From Prolixibacteraceae bacterium (GTDB lineage Bacteria; Bacteroidota; Bacteroidia; Bacteroidales; Prolixibacteraceae): DNA of 23,004 bases. The translations under genes were made by a program, and so were the position numbers. The number at the start of each line of letters is the position of its first letter. Positions within the stretch are counted from its first letter, which is position 1. Location: positions 4,554 to 27,557 of the forward strand of contig DMSQ01000056.1 in NCBI GenBank assembly GCA_003457135.1, given 5' to 3'. Below the pieces are notes generated by a model. The model searched no databases and was not told the DNA's origin. It saw only the letters and a list, made by a program, of their open reading frames with translations. This document shows positions 14,212 through 22,100 of the stretch, one piece after another.

Positions 14212-14321
14212 CTGTCCTTTCTCTCCAATTCTACTTATCCCATTTTTGTAAAACAAACAACCGCAGCCATTCTTTAAGCCCTCCCTTGGGAGGGTTTGGG
14301 TGGGGCTCTAAATTTTATTTT
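14212..14321 (+). repeat. Leader repeat family 2, copy a, with G-quadruplex motif
   Basis: This 110-base block ends at the ATG of the 93-residue gene and recurs at 19041-19151. Shared blocks in order are CTGTCCTTTCT, a CATnTTTGnA stretch, CGCAGCCATTCTT, AAGCCCTCCCTT and AGGGTTTGGGTGGGGCT. The run GGGAGGGTTTGGGTGGGG (14288-14305) fits the four-run G-quadruplex pattern with loops of 1, 3 and 1 bases; CCCTCCC before it can alternatively pair with it as a hairpin. Confidence 0.75.
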
Positions 14322-14603
14322 ATGAAAATCGAAACCATACGCCGAAACCTGGTTCTCAAGGAACTGGAAATCAAAGAAACGCCGCAAGGAAAACAAATCG
14401 TCTTTTCAATCAAGTTTGTCAAAAAAGACGGAGAACTGATTTTCATGCCCCGAGCTGTGGCAACCGGACTAAAAATGAACATAAAAGAAAATCGGATGCG
14501 CGGAGTTCTTCCAGTTGATGAAAATGAAAACGCCTGCGGACATGTCACTCCGGTAAGTATTGATTCATTGATCGAGTACAATGGAATTAAGGTAAGAATG
14601 TAA
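14322..14603 (+). CDS. Hypothetical phage protein (93 residues)
   Basis: I start at ATG 14322 (MKIETIRRNLVLKELEIKE) because the upstream extension to 14286 would translate the G-rich leader repeat. The 93-residue protein looks beta-rich, with strands such as KQIVFSIKFVKKDGELIF and a closing SIDSLIEYNGIKVRM. No family recognised. The portal-like gene begins 1 base after the stop, so the two are probably co-transcribed and translationally coupled. It could be a small head or connector accessory protein, inferred from position only. Confidence 0.7.
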   Translation: MKIETIRRNLVLKELEIKETPQGKQIVFSIKFVKKDGELIFMPRAVATGLKMNIKENRMRGVLPVDENENACGHVTPVSIDSLIEYNGIKVRM

Positions 14604-14604
14604 G

Positions 14605-15966
14605 ATGGCAGATATTATTTTTAATGCTAAAGGTGTTCCGCTACTTGCTTCCGGACGAAGCTACATGGGTGCCACAACAGGGGTTCCGGCTGATCAGCCC
14701 AATTCAGCGAACCCGAAACCTGCGAAGATCGATTTGGATCGCACAACCATTGGCAATTACGAAATTGCCAGCTGGGGTTCAAACAACGATTGGCCATCAA
14801 AGGCAGAGGAGATCATCAACAAAGTCGGAACGCTGAACACCGGACTTCGATTTACCAGAAACTTTACCTTGGGACAGGGGATTTATCCCTGCATCGTTGC
14901 GGGCTATGATGATAAAGGCAATGAACTACTGAAAGCTCCCAAAGATGCTTCATTAACTGTTTTTGCCAATAGCCGGGTTATGCGACGGTATATGGAAAAA
15001 GCAATCCGCGATTACCTGAAACTTGGAGTTGCTTTCGTGGAGTTCCTTTTCAATGCTGATGGAAGTCAAATTGTTGGGGTCAATGCCATCAATTCAAAAT
15101 ACTGCCGCTTGACAGTAGCCAATAAGGATGGAGTGGTTGAAAATTGCATCGTTTCCGGAAAGTTCCCGGATACTCCTTCAGAAGGTGAATATACCGTTTA
15201 TGAGGTTCTGGATGAATATGATCCTTTTGCTGATCTTGAGCGTCGTCGGTGGGCTGGCCAGACAAACGGGAATTCCATCGTGATGTGCATACGCGATTCC
15301 TGGAGCAACAACGAATATTATTCCACTCCCCTTTGGTTTGCAGCCTACCTGGCCGGATGGATCGACATTGCCAGTATGGTTCCTGCTTTCCTGAAAAAAG
15401 CTTATACCAATCAAATTACCTGGAAATGGCATATCCAGATTCCCTATGCTTTCTGGGACCGCCAATTCCCTGCCAATGAATTTGCAACTATTGACTTACG
15501 GAAGAAAGCCATTGAGGATTATATGGATGATGTGGAAACCAACCTTTGCGGAGTAGACAATGCCGACAAACCCATTTTTACCTTTTTCGAGATCAATCCA
15601 ATGAATGGCAAGGCAGAAGAAAAATGGATTATCGAACCGCTAAACAACAAACTGAACAGCGAACAGAACCTGGTTACTTCAGCAGCGGCTAATTCGGAGA
15701 TCATGTTTGCCATCATGGTAAATCCTAATGTCATGGGAGCAGGAATGCCCGGTGGAGCTTATGCAGGAAACTCAGGTGGCAGCAATATCCGCGAAGCCTA
15801 TCTGATCAATGTAGCCAACGCCTGGCTTGACCGCCAGACCATGCTTGATCCTATTGAAATCGTCCACCGATACAATGGTGGAGATGAAAATGTGGAATGG
15901 AGGTTTAGAAATACTGTTCTAACTACTTTGGATTCTGGTGCCGGAACAACTAAAACATTAAGCTAA
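14605..15966 (+). CDS. Putative phage portal protein
   Basis: The 453-residue protein has the general portal layout. Early: WGSNNDWPSKAEEIINKVG, then FTRNFTLGQGI. Then RRYMEKAIRDYLKLGVAFVE with an L-x-G-x-A-x-V-E core followed by GVNAINSKYCRL. The stem and clip part has NEYYSTPLWFAAYLAGWIDI followed by a long helix. Late: EQNLVTSAAANSEIMFAIMV then a glycine-rich loop and SNIREAYLI. Portals form the dodecameric ring through which phage DNA enters and leaves the capsid. Divergent portals of Bacteroidota phages look like this. No terminase precedes it and no protease, scaffold or capsid gene follows it. The call rests on motif layout and gene order; a dedicated profile search would settle it. 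Confidence 0.7.
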   Translation: MADIIFNAKGVPLLASGRSYMGATTGVPADQPNSANPKPAKIDLDRTTIGNYEIASWGSNNDWPSKAEEIINKVGTLNTGLRFTRNFTLGQGIYPCIVAGYDDKGNELLKAPKDASLTVFANSRVMRRYMEKAIRDYLKLGVAFVEFLFNADGSQIVGVNAINSKYCRLTVANKDGVVENCIVSGKFPDTPSEGEYTVYEVLDEYDPFADLERRRWAGQTNGNSIVMCIRDSWSNNEYYSTPLWFAAYLAGWIDIASMVPAFLKKAYTNQITWKWHIQIPYAFWDRQFPANEFATIDLRKKAIEDYMDDVETNLCGVDNADKPIFTFFEINPMNGKAEEKWIIEPLNNKLNSEQNLVTSAAANSEIMFAIMVNPNVMGAGMPGGAYAGNSGGSNIREAYLINVANAWLDRQTMLDPIEIVHRYNGGDENVEWRFRNTVLTTLDSGAGTTKTLS

Positions 15967-15968
15967 AG

Positions 15969-16005
15969 AAGCCCCCTCCAAACCTCCCCCGAAGGGTGGA
16001 GGCTT
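15969..16005. repeat. REP-like palindromic element (inverted orientation)
   Basis: AAGCC(C)CCTCC at the left pairs with GGAGGCTT at the right, and CCTCCC pairs with GGGTGG inside. Read on the - strand it resembles the G-rich ends of leader family 2, so it lies inverted relative to the element at 16059-16089. It starts 2 bases after the portal stop and may also act as a weak terminator. Confidence 0.6.
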
Positions 16006-16023
16006 AAAAAGGCGCCACATAAA

Positions 16024-16053
16024 ATGAAAGTAAACGATATTATTAACCATTAA
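16024..16053 (+). other. Nine-codon mini-ORF, possible gene remnant
   Basis: ATG at 16024 opens MKVNDIINH and stops at TAA 16051-16053. It lies between two REP-like elements at exactly the place where a capsid-region gene would be expected after a portal gene. It may be the start of a deleted gene or chance. Confidence 0.25.
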
Positions 16054-16058
16054 TCAAG

Positions 16059-16089
16059 AAGCCCCTCCTTCGGAGGGGTTGGGGAGGCT
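16059..16089. repeat. REP-like palindromic element
   Basis: CCCCTCC-TTC-GGAGGGG is a perfect 7-base hairpin, followed by TTGGGGAGGCT. It ends 2 bases before the ATG at 16092 and is related to the G-rich ends of leader family 2. Confidence 0.65.
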
Positions 16090-16091
16090 GT

Positions 16092-17099
16092 ATGCTTTTT
16101 ACATCAATCGACGAAATCAAACAATTCCTTGCTGTTGGTGCAGGGACCGACTTTAACAGGCTGAAACCCCATATTCAGAATGCAGAAACGGCCTATTTAC
16201 GACCTTTGCTTGGTGCCGGATTATTTAAAGAATTGCTGGATTTCTATGACAATCCGGAAGCTGATCCTCCGGTAGAAAATAAAATTCTTTTACCTGAGCT
16301 TCTGTCACTGGCCCAAAGATCACTGATACACCTGACCTATTGGTCCGGCTTTCAGGTACTAAATGCTACCATCTCGGATGGAGGGTTCAAACGGACCGAA
16401 AACGAAAAGGTAAAAAGCCTTTTTAAGTATCAGGAAGTTGAATTGAAAGAGTATTTCAAAACAACCGGTTTTAATGGATTGGACGAAATCCTCTTTTATC
16501 TCGAAATGGAAATCAAGAAGTCCGAAGGTGAAAACCTTAATTTCAAATCATTTATAGATTCAGATGCCTGGACTATCCTTAAATCATCTTTCATCCCAGA
16601 TACCAGTACTTTCAACTCAATTGTTTTCATCAACCACAGCCGTCTGACTTTTCTGCGTTTGAAATCCCCTATGCAGTTGGTGGAGGATCTGGACATCAAA
16701 CCGGTATTGGGCGAAGCAATTTTCAATGAAATAAAACTTGAAATGGTGAAGAAAACGCCATCAGCAAAGGTAACTGCAATCCTTCCGTATATTCAAAAAG
16801 CCATCGCCTATCTGGCAACGGCGCTTTTAATGGAAGAAAGCGGGGCAGATCTTACGGAGAAGGGTTTGTACTTTGAAAGTACCGACGCCTACAATAATCT
16901 AATGACAAACAAACAGCCTGCAGAAAGTGACAGGATTAACTTCCTTGCTAAACGGAATAAAGGAATTGGTCAAAATTATCTGGAGCGCCTGAAAAGTTAC
17001 TTCATTGCAAATGCAACAGACTGGCCTACCTATTCCGGACAAACAAGTAATGCACTACGCCGGAATAACACCGACAAAAAATCATTCTGGGCATGTTAA
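16092..17099 (+). CDS. DUF6712-like phage head/neck protein
   Basis: The 335-residue protein opens MLFTSIDEIKQFLAVGAGTD followed by LKPHIQNAETAYLRPLLGAG, the pattern I associate with DUF6712 proteins of Bacteroidota phages. Two related halves seem present: an N-terminal helical block and a second one beginning about residue 185 (LRLKSPMQLVEDLDIKPVLG), which again has a P-x-L-G feature. The function is not established; the gene order portal, this protein, then small proteins and tape measure suggests a head-completion or connector role. Start ATG 16092 follows a REP-like hairpin. Its stop overlaps the next start by 7 bases, so the following gene is coupled. Confidence 0.6.
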   Translation: MLFTSIDEIKQFLAVGAGTDFNRLKPHIQNAETAYLRPLLGAGLFKELLDFYDNPEADPPVENKILLPELLSLAQRSLIHLTYWSGFQVLNATISDGGFKRTENEKVKSLFKYQEVELKEYFKTTGFNGLDEILFYLEMEIKKSEGENLNFKSFIDSDAWTILKSSFIPDTSTFNSIVFINHSRLTFLRLKSPMQLVEDLDIKPVLGEAIFNEIKLEMVKKTPSAKVTAILPYIQKAIAYLATALLMEESGADLTEKGLYFESTDAYNNLMTNKQPAESDRINFLAKRNKGIGQNYLERLKSYFIANATDWPTYSGQTSNALRRNNTDKKSFWAC

Positions 17100-17893
17100 A
17101 AATCGAAGTAAAATACCGTCCCATCAGTTGGGTACCATTCACTCGAAAGGTTGACAGTAACGTACCTCAGAATTGGGGTGATGTGACTCAAAAGCAATTG
17201 ATCGCCATTGCATGCCTTTACAATTCAGCAATCTCTGATGTCGATTTTCTCAAAGCAATGTCAGGACTAAATAAGAAAATCCTCAAAAAATTGTCAGATT
17301 ACGAACATTACAAACTCATGGAAATCTTTGAGTTTGTTGGGGATCAGAAACCACATCATGAATTTATCGTCCGGAAGATTTCAATCTACAGAAAAGGGTT
17401 GATTTTATTCGCTCCGGAAGGCAAACTCAAAGGAATCACTTTCGGCCAATTCATCTTTGCGGATACTTATTTTGCCAATTACCAGCAGTCAAACGATGAA
17501 ACCGATTTGAATAAATTCATCGCTTCCCTGTACCTCAGAAAAGATGAACCATTTGATGAAAAACGAATTCAAAGCCGCCATTTTCAGATTGGAAGAATTG
17601 ATAAAAATATCCGCGAAGCTATTTTTCTGAATTATCAGTTAATGCATGTGTGGCTGGCTCTGGCTTATCCTCTAATTTTTCATACTACAGTAGAATTGAC
17701 AACTATTCCGACAGTTTCGGATGGTGATATCGCCGTCCCGGAAATCAAAAGAGATCCAAACATCTGGATAAAAGTTTTTCAAAATTTTGTTGGCGATGAC
17801 ATCATTCACGATGAAGTTTGGGCAGCCAAGCCGGTCAATACCATCTTTGCCTATATGACCCGAAAATACAAGGAAAACGCACGTAAAAAGTAA
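17093..17893 (+). CDS. Hypothetical phage protein (266 residues)
   Basis: Not recognised. The N-terminus IEVKYRPISWVPF is followed by NWGDVTQKQLIAIACLYNS, a helix-rich part (DVDFLKAMSGLNKKILKKLS) and FGQFIFADTYFANYQ (about 122-136), then DLNKFIASLYLRKDEPFDEK and a long aromatic helix NYQLMHVWLALAYPLIFHTT. The C-terminal end is basic (YMTRKYKENARKK). It overlaps the DUF6712-like gene by 7 bases, so the two are translated together. The position, several genes before the tape measure, would suit a tail-assembly or connector protein, but sequence alone does not show it. Confidence 0.72.
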   Translation: MLKIEVKYRPISWVPFTRKVDSNVPQNWGDVTQKQLIAIACLYNSAISDVDFLKAMSGLNKKILKKLSDYEHYKLMEIFEFVGDQKPHHEFIVRKISIYRKGLILFAPEGKLKGITFGQFIFADTYFANYQQSNDETDLNKFIASLYLRKDEPFDEKRIQSRHFQIGRIDKNIREAIFLNYQLMHVWLALAYPLIFHTTVELTTIPTVSDGDIAVPEIKRDPNIWIKVFQNFVGDDIIHDEVWAAKPVNTIFAYMTRKYKENARKK

Positions 17894-17915
17894 GGGCTGC
17901 CCTATGTGGCTGCCC
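17894..17915 (+). other. Intergenic hairpin
   Basis: GGGCTGCC-CTATGT-GGCTGCCC can pair with one T-T mismatch in the stem. It begins directly after the stop of the previous gene and ends 14 bases before the next ATG. There is no T run, so it looks like an mRNA processing or stability hairpin rather than a terminator. Confidence 0.4.
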
Positions 17916-17929
17916 ATAAAATAAAAAAC

Positions 17930-18442
17930 ATGGCAAAATTTTCTCAGCTCGTGTCCTACTTCGAAAACCTTGCCCGGTTGCATAAAGATATTGGTCACAC
18001 CGATAGCGAAAAGCATTTCTTCAGGATGGAAGTAGATGAAGTTCTGGGTGGCATCAATCGGACGGATGTAAAACATCCTTTTCTCATTCTCGAAGGCTAT
18101 AACTATGACTTCACCGATGATAAAAGCGATAATCTGCTTAAAAACCGTCGGGGTGCTTTTATGCTGATTGATCATGTTTCTGATCAGACCGACTTTGAGT
18201 CCATTCAGGTTGTCTGGGAAAACATGGAGGAAATTGGTGATGAACTGCTGGTTAAAATGAAAGCAGATAAGCGCAATCCTTTAGTTCCAGCTATTCGTGA
18301 TTTTGATTTTTCAAGTGTTGAAGCTTCGCTCCTGGTTAATGAATTGGATGGTGATTACGGCATCCGATTTACCTATGTTCTGACTTCACCTCGAAGTAAT
18401 GAAGTGAACACGGATAAATGGTTAATCCCAGCAATCGAATAA
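17930..18442 (+). CDS. Hypothetical phage protein (170 residues)
   Basis: I choose ATG 17930 (MAKFSQLVSYFENLARLHKD) because the 8-codon extension to 17906 runs through the intergenic hairpin. The protein has an N-terminal helix, a middle FLILEGYNYDFTDDKSDN strand region, RRGAFMLIDHVSDQTDF and a C-terminal GDYGIRFTYVLTSPRSNEV that looks like a beta-sandwich edge. No family recognised. It is followed after 1 base by the next gene and lies between connector-like and tape measure genes. Tail terminator or neck roles would fit the position; this is a guess from order only. Confidence 0.7.
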   Translation: MAKFSQLVSYFENLARLHKDIGHTDSEKHFFRMEVDEVLGGINRTDVKHPFLILEGYNYDFTDDKSDNLLKNRRGAFMLIDHVSDQTDFESIQVVWENMEEIGDELLVKMKADKRNPLVPAIRDFDFSSVEASLLVNELDGDYGIRFTYVLTSPRSNEVNTDKWLIPAIE

Positions 18443-18443
18443 A

Positions 18444-18977
18444 ATGGGTTTTCTAAAAAATAATTTTGGCACGAACGGAAATTTAAAGGGTAAAACATCA
18501 AAATACGTTTCCCAATCAACCGGCAGTCAGCCTGATCCCCAAACCGTCCAGCAACAAAATGCACTGGTCCTAAAATGGGCCCCCATGGTTCGCAGTTCAC
18601 TTCGTGGAAGTGCCCGATGGTTCTCCGATGGAAAAACAGAATCATTTGTTATCCGAGATGGTGGCAAACAGACTGAAAAGAAATTGGCAGCGAGCATCAT
18701 GAGCAAAGTCGGAAAAGAATTTGGTTTGGCTAATTACGTTGGTTTCTCCTTTGAACGTCACGGCGTATTCGTTCATAAAGGTGTTGGGCGCGGGTATCAA
18801 TCCAATGGAAATGGATTGGTCATACGAACAGCCAAGTATCCTGCCAGAGTCCGGGAGCGCGTGGCTGTCGAATGGTTTAATCCTGTGCTGGATAGAAATG
18901 TTCCCATATTGGCCAATGAACTGGCCAATATTAATGCTGATGCTGCGGTAAATGCCACCCGAATGAGAATAAAATAA
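18444..18977 (+). CDS. Hypothetical phage neck/minor tail protein (177 residues)
   Basis: The ATG lies 1 base after the preceding stop, so translation is coupled. The N-terminal 40 residues are polar and glycine/serine-rich. The core has VLKWAPMVRSSLRGSARWFS and FVIRDGGKQTEKKLAASIMS, then FSFERHGVFVHKGVGRGYQ, a strand rich in aromatic and glycine residues. The close is AVEWFNPVLDRNVPILANEL followed by IADAA-like helix residues, a form I associate with minor tail or neck proteins of Bacteroidota phages. No specific family named. It is the last gene before the tape measure leader. Confidence 0.65.
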   Translation: MGFLKNNFGTNGNLKGKTSKYVSQSTGSQPDPQTVQQQNALVLKWAPMVRSSLRGSARWFSDGKTESFVIRDGGKQTEKKLAASIMSKVGKEFGLANYVGFSFERHGVFVHKGVGRGYQSNGNGLVIRTAKYPARVRERVAVEWFNPVLDRNVPILANELANINADAAVNATRMRIK

Positions 18978-18994
18978 TCTGAATAAATTTTGCT

Positions 18995-19031
18995 GTTTTC
19001 TTTACACGTTATAAAAACATGTAAAGAAAAC
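18995..19031. promoter_or_regulatory. Perfect 12-base inverted repeat upstream of the tape measure leader
   Basis: GTTTTCTTTACA (18995-19006) and TGTAAAGAAAAC (19020-19031) are exact reverse complements with a 13-base spacer. It is A+T-rich and followed by CCATTTTT, so either a weak terminator for the preceding genes or a protein binding site. Confidence 0.5.
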
Positions 19032-19040
19032 CCATTTTTG

Positions 19041-19151
19041 CTGTCCTTTCTATTCCAGTTGCCACCCTCCATATTTGAAGCATTAACAATCGCAGCCATT
19101 CTTAAAGCCCTCCCTTAGGGGAGGGTTTGGGTGGGGCTTTAATCTTAAACT
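19041..19151 (+). repeat. Leader repeat family 2, copy b, with G-quadruplex motif
   Basis: This matches 14212-14321 block by block: CTGTCCTTTCT, CATATTTGAA, CGCAGCCATTCTT, AAGCCCTCCCTT and GAGGGTTTGGGTGGGGCT. The run GGGGAGGGTTTGGGTGGGG again has four G runs. The block ends at the ATG of the tape measure gene, as copy a ends at the 93-residue gene. Confidence 0.75.
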
Positions 19152-22100
19152 ATGGCAACCTCCTACAACAGGCGAATCAACCTTTACATTAACGGCACTC
19201 AGGTCACCAACGACATTGCCAGCATTCGTGCCGAGATGAACAAAACGATTAACACTCAGGCACGGATGACCTTGGGTTCAAAGGAATACTATGCCGAAGC
19301 CTCTAAAATCAAGCACCTGAAAGGTATTCTCGATCAGCACCGTCAGGACATTGGGCAAATCGAAAACAAATGGTCCATGCGCAACATCGGAAGGTTGTTT
19401 AATGATTACTTCTCGATGGTAACAGCGTTTCTGGCTTCAACCGTTGCTATGGTGATGGGCATCAAACAGATTATTCAGACTTATAACGACTTTGAAGAAC
19501 GACTGGATAATCTTTCTGCTTTGACGGGTTTGGCTGGGAAAGACCTGGAATGGCTGGGCGAGACAGCCAAACAAATGTCAATAGACACCCTTGAAGGCGG
19601 AATACGGGTAACCCAAAGCGCCCAACAGATCGTTGATGCTTTCACCAAAGTCGGTTCGGCCCGGCCTGAACTGCTCAAAAACAAGGAGGCCCTGGTTGCA
19701 GTAACCAAAGAAGCAATCATACTGGCCGATGCTGCAAAGATCGATCTTCAGCCCGCCATTGAAGGTCTGACGATGGTCATGAACCAATATAATGTGTCAG
19801 CAGACCAGGCCCGTCGGATCATTAATGTTCTGGGCGCAGGTTCAAAGGCCGGTGCCGGAGAAATTCCTTACCTGACCGTCGGTTTCGAAAAGGCCGGAAC
19901 CACCGCTTCCCTTGCCGGTTTGTCCATTGAAACCCTGGCAGCTACCCTTGAAACCCTTGCACCCCGATTCTCCCAGCCTGAAATTGCAGGTCGCGGCCTG
20001 CGGGGAATGTTACTACGTCTGCAAACCGGAGCAGATGATACGAACCCTGCTATTGTAGGTATGACCACAGCGGTAGAGAACCTGGGCAAAAAGATGCTTT
20101 CCCCTCAGGAAAAACTAAAAATGTTCGGCCTGGAAAACATCAATGTGGCCAACACATTAATCACCAATGTTGAAGAACTTAAACGCTACGAAAAAGCATT
20201 AACCGGAACGAATGTAGCCATCGAACAGGCTGCCATTAATACCGATAACAACAATGCCCGTCTAGCTCAGGCCAGAAACCGGCTCAATGTGATGAGCATT
20301 GAACTGGGTGAAAAACTGGCTCCTGCCCTGACAATAAGCACAAGCGGCCTGTCCTATTTTGTCAAAGCATTAAGTATCATGACCGACTTTATCAGCCGAA
20401 ATAAAGTATTGCTCCTGACACTCATTTATTCGTTTACAGCTTATTCCATTGCCGTAAAGGTTACAGCACTATGGGAAGCAAGATTAAACAAGGAAAAACT
20501 CAGCAGCATCATGATCGGCAAATTGCAGGCATTGGCTTATAATGCTCAATTCGCTGCAATCGCGTTGTATAATGTCGGGGTGGCTTTACTTCGGGGAAAC
20601 CTCGCCGCAGCAACCATCCAGTTCCGTGCTTTTTCGGCTGCCATGATGGCAAACCCTATCGGCCTGTTCGTTGGATTAATCGTGGCAGCCGGTACAGCCA
20701 TGTACTTTTATAGCCAGAAATTAACCGCAGCCCAAAAAGCGCAACTGATGATGAACGATCTGAATGTGGAAGCTAAAAAAAGGATCGTGGAAGAAAAACT
20801 GGCCATTGAAGATTTGCTGGCCACTGCCCGTAACCGGAAACTATCCGATGATATCCGGGAACAAGCCATTAGCGAAATGTACAAACTGGCTCCCAGAACT
20901 TTGGGAAATATCCAGCTGGAAAACATTTTTACCAAGCAAACAACCCAGTCCATCAAAGCCTATATCAGGGCACTGGAACAAAAAGCATTTGCACAGGCGG
21001 CTCAGGAAAAACTGGTCGATGTTGAAAAGGAGCTCATAGACCTTTCATCCGGCAAGGGTGCTGAAGTCTCCTTCTGGCAGGGTTTGGGTAACGGCATCCT
21101 TTCCTTCGGAAATGCTGCCATAGCTTCTGGACGTAATGCAAATACGGCCTTCAATAACCTGACTGAAAAACAAAAAGCACTTGTCCTTCAAAAAGAAAAA
21201 CTGCTTTTAATCACCAGAAAGCAGAAAGAGGAAGATGCCATCTCCGGAGAAGGTGGTGGCGATGGGATTGATGTTATCCTGGATATGGTCAGGGCAAAAG
21301 AACTGGAACTGGAAGTTGCTGAAAAAATGCCCCGAAGTACCGAAGCTGAAATTGTTGCCCGGAATAAATCCATTGAAGCCATTCAAAAGGAAATAGACCG
21401 TCTGAATCAGCTTGGAACAACCAAAGAAGGCAGCGCCGACGGTTCAAATAGTGATGCAGTTAAAAAGCGCATTACAGTAGCTGAAGCAGCTCATAATGCA
21501 GAAATAGCTGCCATCAAAAAGCGAAACCTGGAAGGTTTATCGACCGAGGACCAATACAAAGGTGAACTGCTCGCTCAGGAAATCAAATTTCTGAACTCGA
21601 AAATGAAAATCTATAAGAAGGGCAGCAAAGAGTATGAAGAAGCTTATGCCCAGTCGTTAGGCAAACAGGTGGAAACTGAAAAAACAGTCAAAGACCTTTT
21701 GGAAAAGGCTCAGAAAGAACTGGCCGATGCGAAAGTGGATAACCTGAAAGAGGGTATCCAAAAATTAAAGGCCGCCGAGGAAAACCGATGGAAGGACGAA
21801 CTGGTCGGTTTGAAAAAGCAGTTGCTGGACAAAACAGATCTGAAAGAGCAGGAAGTTGCCCTGAATGATACCATCAACAAAACCATTCAGGAAAAGACAA
21901 CCGCGCACCTGAAAATAATGGGTGACCTGGCCAGGGCTGAGAATGAGCAAAGAATAATGGATGCAGCGCTCATTCGTCAGGCTAAATCAACTACCGACGA
22001 GGAAGATTTTGCAGCGCAGCGTGATTTGGCTCAGGCAAACTATCAGCAGGAGTTGATCGATGCGCAAGGCAACGCGGCCAAAATAGCAACCGCTGAACGT

